DNA of 64,000 nucleotides. Source: JACKOB01 sp024234575. Lineage in GTDB: Bacteria; Pseudomonadota; Gammaproteobacteria; Pseudomonadales; Oleiphilaceae. Shown here piece after piece: positions 51,209 to 59,829 of the stretch. The DNA lies in assembly GCA_051208035.1 (NCBI GenBank), contig JBPJFZ010000009.1:62001-126000 (forward strand). Reading direction: 5' to 3'. The notes under the pieces are model-generated. The model was not told the origin of the DNA. It saw only the letters and a program-made list of their open reading frames with translations, and ran no database searches. Position numbers and translations under genes: made by a program. Numbering within the stretch: position 1 is the first letter of the stretch; each line of letters starts with the position of its first letter.

Positions 51209-51715
51209 TTAGGTTGCCAGTTTGTCGAGAAAGCGCATAAATAATTTGTCGATATCATCCAGTGTAGCCATTAGTCTGTGTTCGTCATTAAACAGGTAAC
51301 AACTGGCTTGATGCTCCCGCGCGAAACGTATGGCATTCTCAACCGGCACAACAGTGTCATGCCAGCCGTGGACGACTTCGATATGGCGGGTATTGATCTG
51401 TGGGTTGGTGTTGGGGTAGCCCGGTAAATAAACCGCAGGGGCAAGTAAAAACAGCCCTGCTACCGTCTGTTGCTGTGCCGCCATGATAGACACATAAGCC
51501 CCCATGCTTGAGCCCACCAACACCACTTTTTGGCCATTTTTTGGTATCGCCTGCAGCAGCTTATCTACCCGCTGATTGACGTCGTTAATGCCCTGGTAAT
51601 CGATGCTATCAACCTGGTAGCCTTTGTTATTGGCGGTGTCTGCCAGCTGAGCAATTTTTGAGCCCCACGGGCCGCTTTCTTTGCCGTGGGAAAATATTAC
51701 TAAGTGAGAAGCCAT
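51209..51715 (-). CDS. Small alpha/beta hydrolase
   Basis: This 168-residue minimal alpha/beta hydrolase begins LVIFSHGKESGPWGSKI and has the nucleophile elbow GSSMGA (Ser), a likely Asp in HGWHDTVVP and a His in FNDEHRLMA. The short form lacks a lid domain. It follows gss by 36 bases on the same strand. A shared role in thiol or ester metabolism is possible but not shown. Substrate unknown. Confidence 0.83.
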   Translation of the reverse strand: MASHLVIFSHGKESGPWGSKIAQLADTANNKGYQVDSIDYQGINDVNQRVDKLLQAIPKNGQKVVLVGSSMGAYVSIMAAQQQTVAGLFLLAPAVYLPGYPNTNPQINTRHIEVVHGWHDTVVPVENAIRFAREHQASCYLFNDEHRLMATLDDIDKLFMRFLDKLAT

Positions 51716-51751
51716 TTACTTTTACCCTTACTGTCCAGCACAACTACCAGG

Positions 51752-53659
51752 TTACTTGCTGTTTATCGATGCTAGCAGCGCTTTGTCGTTCACAAACCTC
51801 AGTGCCATGCAATCGCTGTTTTTTCCGATGATCATTGAGGTATCCACCCTGAGACAAGTTCCCGAGTAGGCACCAGCGGCGGTAAATGTGCTGACCTGCA
51901 CGAAATAGTCCCCCACTTTTGGCAACGGAAACAGTTGCTGGTAAATGTGTTCCTGGTTGTCGAAATTTCCCGCAGATGACTCCAGAACGTCATCATGATG
52001 ATCAATAATTTGGATGTTTTGACCGCAGCGGCCGACAATAGGTTTGCTGACATAGCCACTGGCAACTAAATCATCCGTCAACTCAAAACTGGTGTTCAGC
52101 AAGAGAGGATGGTTGGGAAAGAGGCTCCACAGCACGGGCAGTATGGCCTTGTTGCTGGGGATTAGCGTCCACAGTGGCTCGAACACCATCACGTTTTTGC
52201 GCAGCAAGACATCAGAGAGCCGCGGTGTATCGCCGGTTTTCCAGCGCGGCTCATAGGAATGGCGTCGTTCTTCGTCTTCGCATTCTTCCCGAATCTGGTC
52301 CAGGGCGGTTTCCCAGGCCCAGGTTTTCCAGACCCATTTAACCTGTTCGCCTTCCGGGTCCCGAATGTTGCCGTCAGCATCCCATACCAGCCCCTCCAGG
52401 CCAACAATGATGCGGCAGCGTATTCCCGCGGCCTTTAGGGTGTCTTGCATGAAGAGCGCATGGTATTTCTCTTCGGCGTCATCGTCTCGCAGAATGTGCA
52501 AAAGGTCAGAAGCGTTGCTTTTTTTCCAGGCGCGAACCAGATCCGCAAACAGGTCGCTGCCGGGGTCTTTGCCTTCATCAACACCGAAGTGACGTGCCCA
52601 TTTACCCTGAATTTTCGCACATTCCATAAAGCACGAGGCGGAATCACAGTTATATTCGTATACTTTTAGCCCCTGTGCAGACATTGAAAAATCGAAACGA
52701 CTGGTTATTAGCTGATTAAGCCGGTTATCCCAGGATTGGCGAATCTTTGATAACACCGAGCGGGGCAGGTTGAACTTCTCAAGCAGCTCTTCGTTTTCCA
52801 ATACATAGTCAGTGGCATGCATGAAAAGGCCGTGCAGCTCGTTGGTGGCATGCTCTAGTTCATGTTCGGCAGATAGCGAGGCTGCGTAATAACGATATTG
52901 GTCGCTATCAACACTGGTGAGCTTGTGGCCATGCATCATCTCAACGTAGGCGGCTTCATCTTCATTCGCAATATTGAGCCAGGCCTTATGTGCCTGGCCA
53001 CGGTTTTCCGCTTCGCGGGGCTGCAGATTTAGCAGTTGTCCGTCAAGCTGATCGGCAGGCTCGGCATGTTCAGCGTCATCAGTTTGTATCACCCAGCCTA
53101 AAATTGATGCGTCATTGTAAGAGCACTCAAGCCAGTAATCGCCATCTTCAGTAATTTTTGCACGCAACTTCCGACTATAATTCTGCCCTGCAGGCCAAAT
53201 AACGTGGCCAACGTTCTGCTCTGCAATGAGCAGATGATCTTCCTGTACGTCTGTGACTACGGCAACGTGACCGGTATCTTCAAACTCGCCACCTTCGGCC
53301 CAGATGAGCAGGCAGCCGGGTTCCGGGTGGCGTCTGGAACCATTGCGAAACGCATGGAGTGGTAAACGGGTGTTGGTGTTGATATCCCTTACCGAGCGTA
53401 ATTCGAAGATATCAAAGGCCATGGAAATATCATCGAAAATATAACCCTTGTTGATGTACATCCAACGGCGTGCGAACTCAACGCACTGCCACTTATACCC
53501 CATATAAATGCCATCGAGATAGCTGCGAAATGCACTGCGTTTAGGAAACTCTTCATCCGATGCCGTGTCATAGTCGGATGAATAGACCGCAACATTTCCC
53601 GGAGCGTAGCCCAAAAGGGTGCCAAAGGGTGCGGCATTGATAGATTTTTCGTGTGACAC
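51752..53659 (-). CDS. gss: Bifunctional glutathionylspermidine synthetase/amidase
   Basis: This 635-residue Gss joins glutathione to spermidine with ATP (C-terminal ATP-grasp half) and splits it again (N-terminal CHAP amidase). The amidase nucleophile C59 is in KWQCVEFARRW and His131 is in DTGHVAVV; both positions equal the E. coli residues. The synthetase half contains GLKVYEYNCDSASCFMEC and, near the C-terminus, LLNTSFELTDDLVASGYVSK, PIVGRCGQNI and a GTCLRVD. In E. coli Gss links polyamine and redox control and can modify protein thiols. It precedes the small hydrolase in a probable two-gene unit and diverges from hdfR. Confidence 0.96.
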   Translation of the reverse strand: MSHEKSINAAPFGTLLGYAPGNVAVYSSDYDTASDEEFPKRSAFRSYLDGIYMGYKWQCVEFARRWMYINKGYIFDDISMAFDIFELRSVRDINTNTRLPLHAFRNGSRRHPEPGCLLIWAEGGEFEDTGHVAVVTDVQEDHLLIAEQNVGHVIWPAGQNYSRKLRAKITEDGDYWLECSYNDASILGWVIQTDDAEHAEPADQLDGQLLNLQPREAENRGQAHKAWLNIANEDEAAYVEMMHGHKLTSVDSDQYRYYAASLSAEHELEHATNELHGLFMHATDYVLENEELLEKFNLPRSVLSKIRQSWDNRLNQLITSRFDFSMSAQGLKVYEYNCDSASCFMECAKIQGKWARHFGVDEGKDPGSDLFADLVRAWKKSNASDLLHILRDDDAEEKYHALFMQDTLKAAGIRCRIIVGLEGLVWDADGNIRDPEGEQVKWVWKTWAWETALDQIREECEDEERRHSYEPRWKTGDTPRLSDVLLRKNVMVFEPLWTLIPSNKAILPVLWSLFPNHPLLLNTSFELTDDLVASGYVSKPIVGRCGQNIQIIDHHDDVLESSAGNFDNQEHIYQQLFPLPKVGDYFVQVSTFTAAGAYSGTCLRVDTSMIIGKNSDCMALRFVNDKALLASINSK

Positions 53660-53901
53660 AATGACTGCCTTTTTTAAGTGCTGTGGGTGTTCATTCTGGA
53701 TCAGACCATAGGCTGAACATGAACTCGTGATGCGAGAAAATATGCCATAAATAAGCGTTTAGATAGAGCAAAAACCAAACTTAATAATATTATAGTCGCT
53801 GATCGCTGGGATCTTTTCAAAATGCTGCTATAAAGCTATTTAAGGGGTGTAGCATAGTCAACGCGATTTGCTGACGTGGCTACAAAAAACACGGGATATT
53901 G

Positions 53902-54756
53902 ATGGACATTGATTTACTAAAAACCTTTCTGGAGGTGAAGCATACCAGACACTTTGGCAAGGCTGCTGAAAACTTGTATTTAACGCAGGCGGCAGTCAGT
54001 GCACGTATTAAACAGCTCGAAATGTTACTGGATGTTGCCTTGTTTAGTCGATACCGAAACAACCTGCAATTAACAGTCAGCGGCGAGCGGTTGGTAAAGC
54101 ATGCAGAATCGATACTGCTTGCCTGGGATTTGGCCAGGCAAGATGTGGCATTGATAAAAGAGCATAAGACGGTTTTGGCCTTAGGGGCAACGAGCGGATT
54201 ATGGGATTTGCTGATGATGGCGGTATTACAGGAAATTCACGTGGTATTGCCAGATGTCGCACTAAGAGCTGAATCGTATAGCCATGATCAATTGGCACGG
54301 ATGCTGTTAGAGAGAACGTTGGACTTAGGCTTGTTATACGAGCCTGCCAAAGTGAGTGAACTGGAGTCAGTACCGGTCAGCCATGCAGAACTGTTTTTGA
54401 TTTCGACAGACACAGATAAGACTGCGCAGGATTGTATGACCGCCGGTTATGTTGCCGTCGATTGGGGGTATGCCTTTGATGTTGCTTGCCGCAAGCACTT
54501 TCCCGAGGCGCAGTTGCCGGTGTTACATACCACCCAGGCGAGAATTGCACTGGAATTTATACAGAAAAACGGCGGCTCTGCGTACTTGCCATACCGGCTG
54601 GTAGCGCAGGAATTGGGGCGATCACTTTTCGTCGTAAACGATGCACCCATCGTGTTACGACCAATATATGCCTGTTTTCGCAAAGATTCTGAGAAGCAGG
54701 ATGTGATCGAGAAAACCATGGCAATTGTTCAATCTTTATCTCAGGGACCTAAATAA
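53902..54756 (+). CDS. hdfR: LysR-type regulator HdfR
   Basis: This 284-residue LysR regulator has a helix-turn-helix of DIDLLKTFLEVKHTRHFGKAAENLYLTQAAVSARIKQLE type. The N-terminus (MDIDLLKTFLEV) and the adjacency to maoP identify it as HdfR, known in E. coli for repressing flhDC and activating gltBD. The effector domain is of the usual size. The ATG at 53902 is chosen over a TTG one codon earlier. In E. coli hdfR and maoP are divergent; here both run the same way. Confidence 0.88.
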   Translation: MDIDLLKTFLEVKHTRHFGKAAENLYLTQAAVSARIKQLEMLLDVALFSRYRNNLQLTVSGERLVKHAESILLAWDLARQDVALIKEHKTVLALGATSGLWDLLMMAVLQEIHVVLPDVALRAESYSHDQLARMLLERTLDLGLLYEPAKVSELESVPVSHAELFLISTDTDKTAQDCMTAGYVAVDWGYAFDVACRKHFPEAQLPVLHTTQARIALEFIQKNGGSAYLPYRLVAQELGRSLFVVNDAPIVLRPIYACFRKDSEKQDVIEKTMAIVQSLSQGPK

Positions 54757-54912
54757 AATAAATTTGTCGAGACGATAAAAATATATAGTTTGTTGGGGGT
54801 GCGCATCTGTGAATAATCCGCACTTATAGGGTATCAGAAATTAATCAAAAACAGACGAGAGCATTACTGGGTAATGTCCGGCTTGTTAAATCGAATTGTT
54901 GAGGAGAAGACT

Positions 54913-55254
54913 ATGGATTATCAGAGCTTTGTTTCTGGAAAGCGTTTTTTTGACAACGTCCACTTTCCCCGTGGATTTAATCGGTCTGGCATTTTTTCAG
55001 TGAAAGAAGCGGACATCTTAACGGCGACTGGCGTTGTTGTTAGGCAACTCGCTGAGAGCACTGTCGAGCCCGCAGACGAGGTTCAGGCTGATATGCAGAA
55101 AGTTTTGTTAGGCACGAAAGAGCCCGAGACATCGTTTGAAAAAATGTGGAGCAAATACTATCGCCATATTTCGACCAGGCGTTGCCCACTTTCCCTGTCT
55201 TCATCTACTGCTGGAAGTGGTATGGGGATGGACGACTCTTACTCGGATTATTAA
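54913..55254 (+). CDS. maoP: Macrodomain Ori organization protein MaoP (YifE, DUF413)
   Basis: This 113-residue DUF413 protein has the conserved SGKRFFDNVHFPRGFNRSGIFSVKEADIL and KEPETSFEKMWSKYYRHI (quoted in part). In E. coli MaoP acts at the maoS site to limit long-range contacts near oriC. GGAGAAG precedes the ATG at 54913. The C-terminus (after residue 85) is divergent but the length equals E. coli MaoP, so I see no frameshift. It follows hdfR by 156 bases, co-directionally. Confidence 0.88.
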   Translation: MDYQSFVSGKRFFDNVHFPRGFNRSGIFSVKEADILTATGVVVRQLAESTVEPADEVQADMQKVLLGTKEPETSFEKMWSKYYRHISTRRCPLSLSSSTAGSGMGMDDSYSDY

Positions 55255-55333
55255 TTGCATCCCGCGACCAGCGCTTGCTATGTGCCGGTCAGAGCAATAT
55301 GAAAAATAAGGCCATCACTGTAAGGTTAACTCC

Positions 55334-55819
55334 TTAGTGGTGGCATTTTTTTGATTTCTTTCCACTACCACACCAGCACGGGTCATTTCTGCCAAGTTTC
55401 CCCGACGCGTGTTGTTGGTCAGATGCACCCGGCCTGTGTTTCATTTCACCATCGACATAAAGCCAGCGACCATTCTCTTTTACAAATCTGGAATTCTCAT
55501 GTAATTGACCTGCGCCCTCGGGTGAACGATAGCTGGCAATAAATTCAACGCGACCTTCGTGGTCTTGTTCACTGCCTTTCTCTATGCTGACAATTTCGAG
55601 CTTTGTCCACTGGGTGTGTGCAAATGTCTCTGCCAATTGCGCCCTGGTATCGGTGCTGTGCTGGTGGGTATCCAGCAGGTAGGTCGCAAGCTTTTTTACA
55701 AATGCTGAATAGCGCGAGCGCATCAGCTGTTCGGCAGTTTTTGCGGTGCTTGCGCCACTATGAAAGGGCTGGCAGCAGTCTTGGTAGCTCTGCTGATTAC
55801 CACAGGGGCATAAAGTCAT
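55334..55819 (-). CDS. ychJ: YchJ family protein with SEC-C zinc motif (UPF0225)
   Basis: This 161-residue protein begins CPCGNQQSYQDCC and has a C-terminal SEC-C motif (GRNDPCWCGSGKKSKKCHH). Between is an NTF2-like domain (AEQLMRSRYSAFVKKLATYLLDTHQ, WTKLEIVSIEKGSE). Function unknown. It converges with maoP. Its sequence matches the family over the full length. Confidence 0.93.
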   Translation of the reverse strand: MTLCPCGNQQSYQDCCQPFHSGASTAKTAEQLMRSRYSAFVKKLATYLLDTHQHSTDTRAQLAETFAHTQWTKLEIVSIEKGSEQDHEGRVEFIASYRSPEGAGQLHENSRFVKENGRWLYVDGEMKHRPGASDQQHASGKLGRNDPCWCGSGKKSKKCHH

Positions 55820-56047
55820 TTGAACTCCAAGAGGCTAAAGAAAGCGTGCAATTGAAGGGTAAGAGAAAAGTTAATTGAGGTGCTACCACGAATAAATCTG
55901 GTATTTCGCTACGGATACTCATCGCAGTGGTAGTCATCCACTGGTGATAAATCTGTGAACCAGAATGAAACAGAAAACCCCTCACACAAAGGCAATTGCT
56001 TTTTCGCAGGGTGCGAAGCCTGGCATGAAGGGCTATGGTATCTCTGT

Positions 56048-56512
56048 CTAGTGCACGTGGCCGTGAGCAACTTCTTCTTCGCTGGCATCACGAATATCCA
56101 CAACTGTTACATCGAAAGTCAGCTGTTTGCCCGCTAGAGGGTGGTTGCCATCAACTGTCACCGTGTCATCAGAAACGGCCGTTACCACCACGCGCTGGCT
56201 GCGGCCATCTTCTGCAGCAGCTTGAAACGACATACCTGGCTCGATACTATCGACACCCTCAAAAGCACTGCGAGGTACTTCCTGAACCATTTCTGGCACG
56301 TGTGGCCCGTATGCGTTTTCTGGTTCGATGGTAACGTCCAGTGCATCGCCAGTGTTTTTGCCGCTTAATGCATTTTCGAGACCTGGGATAATGTTACTTG
56401 CACCATGTAAATAAACTAATGGCTCACCACCTTGTGAGCTGTCAATGGTCGCGCCATCTTCGTCGGTGAGAGTGTAATGAATAGTGACGACTTTACCGTT
56501 TGCTATTGTCAT
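56048..56512 (-). CDS. slyD: FKBP-type peptidyl-prolyl isomerase SlyD
   Basis: This 154-residue SlyD has an FKBP domain with the flap chaperone insert: VVTIHYTLTDEDGATIDSS, PLVYLHGASNIIPGLENALSG, IEPENAYGPHVPEMVQEVPR and GNHPLAGKQLTFDVTVVDIRDA. The His-rich metal tail is short (AHGHVH). SlyD folds proteins and, in enterics, delivers nickel to hydrogenase. An AAGG ribosome binding site precedes the ATG. No hydrogenase or urease genes are in the window, though a urea transporter is. Confidence 0.95.
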   Translation of the reverse strand: MTIANGKVVTIHYTLTDEDGATIDSSQGGEPLVYLHGASNIIPGLENALSGKNTGDALDVTIEPENAYGPHVPEMVQEVPRSAFEGVDSIEPGMSFQAAAEDGRSQRVVVTAVSDDTVTVDGNHPLAGKQLTFDVTVVDIRDASEEEVAHGHVH

Positions 56513-56838
56513 AGACTGGCCTTTTATCTTTTTTTGAATTGTGAAAGCGCCGCTTACCTGAAGGTTTAGACGTTTGACGCGACCTGCGGGTTCTGGGTGC
56601 TTTCTGAAGTTTGACTACCCTAACGGGAGTTTTGTATCGAAGAGATAGCGTGAGTGACGCTTCACGTATAGCTGCGCAGTTAGTCTTGTCGAGAGAGGTA
56701 TTAGCCCCTTGAAGCAACTTATCTCTGGGCAAAGTCTATACTCTTTACCCTTGATGGTATAGGAGTTAATCGAATTTTTTGACACCAAATTTAGCGGCGA
56801 CTAGGCTCAATGTATCCGAATTTCTGCAGGATACTGAG
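56513..56838. other. Region upstream of slyD and a PhnA-like gene; possible short basic frame
   Basis: The 326 bases hold no gene I can name. A minus-strand frame from a TTG at 56732 to 56493 would encode 79 residues, very rich in Arg/Lys near the end (TRRSRQTSKPSGKRRF) and overlapping slyD by 20 bases. I considered the ribosome rescue factor ArfA, but its GKGSY core is missing. Coding status is doubtful. Confidence 0.3.
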
Positions 56839-57249
56839 ATGTCTAAACGACATGAAAAGCACCGGGAGCGAGCGGGGCAGCTAAGCAATATGGGCAAGTA
56901 TTTAGCCAGACGGGCGGGTTCTTGCTGTGAGCTGTGCCTGCACTGCTCGGTTGCGCTAAGCCCTTGGGAAGTGCCGCCCCTGCAAGCGGAGCCAGACCCG
57001 GATCGGACTATTTTTGTCTGTGATATCTGCCGCCAACAGCTCGAACAGCCAAAGAAAATAGATGTCAATCACTGGCACTGCCTGCATAAGTCTGTCTGGA
57101 GCAAGGTGCCCGCCGTACAAGTCATTGGCGTAGCCATGTTACACAAACTAAAAGATGAAGATTGGGCACAAGAGCTGCTTGAACAGCTCTATCTTGAACC
57201 CGAAGTTAGCGAGTGGGTCGAGCAGGCGCTGGCAGAGGCATGGAGCTAG
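56839..57249 (+). CDS. PhnA-like zinc-ribbon protein (YjdM family)
   Basis: This 136-residue protein has CELC and CDIC pairs as a zinc ribbon, and a C-terminal part with DVNHWHCLHKSVWSKVPAVQVIG and WAQELLEQLYLEPEV. The match to the PhnA/YjdM family is good over the whole length. Despite the name (alkylphosphonate), E. coli PhnA is not part of the phosphonate lyase set and its role is unclear. I chose the ATG at 56839 (AGGA upstream) over the longer frame from 56779. It converges on the tandem GST gene. Confidence 0.85.
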   Translation: MSKRHEKHRERAGQLSNMGKYLARRAGSCCELCLHCSVALSPWEVPPLQAEPDPDRTIFVCDICRQQLEQPKKIDVNHWHCLHKSVWSKVPAVQVIGVAMLHKLKDEDWAQELLEQLYLEPEVSEWVEQALAEAWS

Positions 57250-57269
57250 CACCCAACTACCCAAACCGT

Positions 57270-58034
57270 TTAGGGTTTTAAGGCATACTGTGCATTGAGA
57301 TATTTTACGATATTGGCAGACTCAAACATCTCAGTGCCGGTGTTGGGATCTTCCAGAAAAGGCACCATTACATCCCCATGCTTGCGGAAAAAATCCTCTC
57401 TTTTCGTTCCTGGTAATGGCTTATAAGGCTTCAATGTCAGCCGCATTTTGGCCGGACCCATGTCCTGACGCTGCTGTTTTCCGAGGTTAACCAGTAAATA
57501 AGGAATTTCAAGCTCGCAAAGGGTCTCTCGTGCCAGTCGTGAATAAGGGCTGGATTCGAAACTGTATAAGGTCAGGTAATTGTCTGGCGCTTTCGATGAA
57601 CGCGCGCATTTTCCTGCCCCTAATCGTACTTTGCCGGCAAGACTGGATGCACTCAGGTTGCGCTTGCTGCCAAGTAATTCAGCGGGGGCATCGGTACCGC
57701 GATACTGCCCGAAAAGATAGGTCACAATTGTATCGACGCCAGTGAGTTTTTGTCCCGAGTTTGGGTCGTACAGGAAAGGTATGGCAGTGTCTCCTGATAT
57801 GTCGCGTAAACGATCTTGATGTCGAGATCCATTTTCCGGAACCGGATAGATCATCGCATCAAGGTTAAGCTCGGTTATTGCTTCCCGCACCAGTCGGCAG
57901 GCGGGGTGTGCTTCACGATCAAATAGTTGTAGTGGTTGCGCTGGTAGCTTGGTTTTTTTACTGCTGGTACTTCCCCGCCATGAGCGCATGGTTGACGCGA
58001 TGACTGATGTGGTGACATCGAGCATCCTATTCAT
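57270..58034 (-). CDS. Tandem glutathione S-transferase N-terminal (thioredoxin-fold) protein
   Basis: This 254-residue protein has two copies of a GST-N/glutaredoxin-type fold. Copy one (about residues 35-115) runs LQLFDREAHPACRLVREAI to TAIPFLYDPNSGQKLTGVDTIVTYLF. Copy two (about 150-250) runs LTLYSFESSPYSRLARETL to VMVPFLEDPNTGTEMFESANIVKYL. Both keep the cis-proline VPFL/IPFL and the SES-like acidic contact (GVDTI / ESANI). Copy one has a single active-site Cys (PACR) and copy two Ser (PYSR). No GST C-terminal helical domain is present. Role unknown; similar tandem proteins occur in plants and algae. Confidence 0.85.
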   Translation of the reverse strand: MNRMLDVTTSVIASTMRSWRGSTSSKKTKLPAQPLQLFDREAHPACRLVREAITELNLDAMIYPVPENGSRHQDRLRDISGDTAIPFLYDPNSGQKLTGVDTIVTYLFGQYRGTDAPAELLGSKRNLSASSLAGKVRLGAGKCARSSKAPDNYLTLYSFESSPYSRLARETLCELEIPYLLVNLGKQQRQDMGPAKMRLTLKPYKPLPGTKREDFFRKHGDVMVPFLEDPNTGTEMFESANIVKYLNAQYALKP

Positions 58035-58394
58035 AATGACAGACCGCCTTAATTATTGGGTTGATAGATGGTTTAGTGGTAGTCAATTGTTGTTATCTGC
58101 CTAACCATTTAAGGAATCTAAGGCAATGCCGAGCCATTGGCTATGGCGAACTATTACAAACCACTGGTAAATCCGGCCAATTAATATTTTTATATCCTAT
58201 AAAATGAAGTCAGATTAAAAAACATATGGATCGTTATGATTAACAACTAGATTTAGTTCTTATCTGGCTCTATTTAGGTGGATGTTTGTAAATGGTAATG
58301 GCTGTTTGGATTGCGAATCGAACAAAAATTAATCTGGCAAGCGTTGTTATTCGGGTGTACAATTGTACACTAATAATTGTTTTGGGGTGTTGCA
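58035..58394. other. AT-rich divergent region before the lipase gene
   Basis: The 360 bases between the tandem GST gene (leftward) and the lipase gene (rightward) have no coding frame. They are strongly AT-rich at 58170-58330 and hold, near the right end, a promoter overlapped by a 16-bp palindrome. Confidence 0.5.
58344..58371 (+). promoter_or_regulatory. Promoter overlapped by a perfect 16-bp palindrome
   Basis: GTGTACAATTGTACAC (58355-58370) is a perfect palindrome. It covers most of the spacer and -10 of a likely promoter: TTGTTA (58344-58349), 16 bases, TACACT (58366-58371). A dimeric repressor of the TetR type bound here would block transcription; no such gene adjoins it. The start codon of the lipase-like gene is 24 bases downstream, so the leader would be short. 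Confidence 0.6.
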
Positions 58395-59783
58395 ATGGCG
58401 AATAGTGATGATAAAGGTGTTAACTGGCAGCATGCGGGACGAGTAGGGCTGTCGGCGATAAATGGTATTTTTGGTGACTACTTGCAGCGCCAGGGTAATC
58501 CATTGGCGACCAAAATGGGTTTTTACGTTCATCGAGAGCGGGTAGAGCTAAGTAATCAAGCGTTAACTGAGTATCCCTATCCGATTAGTTCCAAGCTGGT
58601 CGTAATGCTGCACGGCCTAACGAACCTTGAAACGATTTGGAATATCAGTCAGGAAGCGGACCCGGTAGAAGACAATTTTGCAACAAGGTTACATTACCGG
58701 TCCGGTTATACTCCGTTTTACATCAGGTATAACTCTGGCCTGGAAATTAAGGAAAATGGCTTGTCTTTTTCCCAGGCGATGACAGATTTACTGGCGGCAT
58801 ATCCTCAGCCGGTTGATGAGATCGTACTTATAGGCTTTAGTATGGGGGGGTTGATTATCCGACACGCCTTGCATGATGCGAGTATCATGCATAAAAGTTG
58901 GGTTAAAAAAGTAAAGCAGACTTTCTATATCGGCTCTCCCCATGAAGGCGCGCCTTTAGAAAAGTTTGGCACCTTAACAAGCAGTGTGTTGCGGCAAATG
59001 CCCCGTGACTATATAAGCCATTGGGCAGATTGGGTTGATTTGCGCAGCCGGGGTATTAAAGACCTTCGTCACGGATTATTAGCCGATGAGTTTTCCCGCA
59101 CGCAATCTTATGCGCGTAATCATGCTTTGAGTGATGATGACTGTGTGCATGTGCCAGAATCCGTCGAGGCGGCTTATGGCTTTCCACCACAGATCAAACA
59201 CCACTTTATCTCTGGGTCAGTGGGTAAAGAGCATCAGGAAGTGATGAACTTTTTGGTGGGTGATAGTTTGGTCAGAACGCCCAGTGCTTTGCCGGAAGGT
59301 GCTCCGGCTGGTAGTCCGGTGGCTCATTTCTTCGGTATTCCTCACCTTAAACTGGCTAGTGCAGAGCCTGTCTATCAACAGATTGATGCGTGGCTAGAAG
59401 AAGAATCAACCGGCCCTGCCCGCAGTTATGCGCCGGTACTGAAACCCAAAAGTAAAACCGCAGGCAGAGTGAAGGCCGAGCACATTGTAGGTACGATGCA
59501 GGCGTTAACAGCCGGGTTTGATGAGTTGCTTAAGAGCGTCAAGCTGGTGCATATGTCAATCGCTGATGAGCCCTTATCCATTTTGGAGAAAATACCGGTG
59601 ACGAAGCACACCTCAAAAGCTGTTAAAGAGATACATCATGGCATCGCCAATGTTATTTACGACTCACTGAAGGTAGGAAGTCAGGCGTTAAGGACGTCGA
59701 GTCAGGTGGTGGCCGATGTGCTTGCCGCAGACATTAGTTCGGCTAAGGATAAAGCGCCGGTTGACCTGAAAAAGGATAGCTGA
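58395..59783 (+). CDS. Lipase-like alpha/beta hydrolase with a helical C-terminal extension
   Basis: This 462-residue alpha/beta hydrolase has the nucleophile elbow IGFSMGGLIIRHAL, an oxyanion-side LVVMLHGLTNLETIW and a PHEGAPLEKFGTLTS segment as in PGAP1-type/triacylglycerol lipases. The likely His is in IPHLKLASAEPVYQQI (residue numbers about 322 onward). The last about 110 residues are helical and amphipathic (TMQALTAGFDELLKSVKL, EIHHGIANVIYDSLKVG), like phasin/polyhydroxyalkanoate-associated tails. No signal peptide is seen, so it is probably cytoplasmic. The ATG at 58395 is preferred over a TTG at 58377. Its substrate is unknown. Confidence 0.8.
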   Translation: MANSDDKGVNWQHAGRVGLSAINGIFGDYLQRQGNPLATKMGFYVHRERVELSNQALTEYPYPISSKLVVMLHGLTNLETIWNISQEADPVEDNFATRLHYRSGYTPFYIRYNSGLEIKENGLSFSQAMTDLLAAYPQPVDEIVLIGFSMGGLIIRHALHDASIMHKSWVKKVKQTFYIGSPHEGAPLEKFGTLTSSVLRQMPRDYISHWADWVDLRSRGIKDLRHGLLADEFSRTQSYARNHALSDDDCVHVPESVEAAYGFPPQIKHHFISGSVGKEHQEVMNFLVGDSLVRTPSALPEGAPAGSPVAHFFGIPHLKLASAEPVYQQIDAWLEEESTGPARSYAPVLKPKSKTAGRVKAEHIVGTMQALTAGFDELLKSVKLVHMSIADEPLSILEKIPVTKHTSKAVKEIHHGIANVIYDSLKVGSQALRTSSQVVADVLAADISSAKDKAPVDLKKDS

Positions 59784-59829
59784 TGGAGATTAGGGGCAGC
59801 AGGCAAGGTCTCCAGGCTCGTTAGCATAT

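Noticed and set aside
55146..55337. Frameshift in maoP suggested by an open alternative frame
   Set aside because: The zero-frame protein already has the normal MaoP length and its WSKY region continues in frame.
56493..56732. ArfA ribosome rescue factor
   Set aside because: The diagnostic GKGSY core is absent; only general basic character matches.
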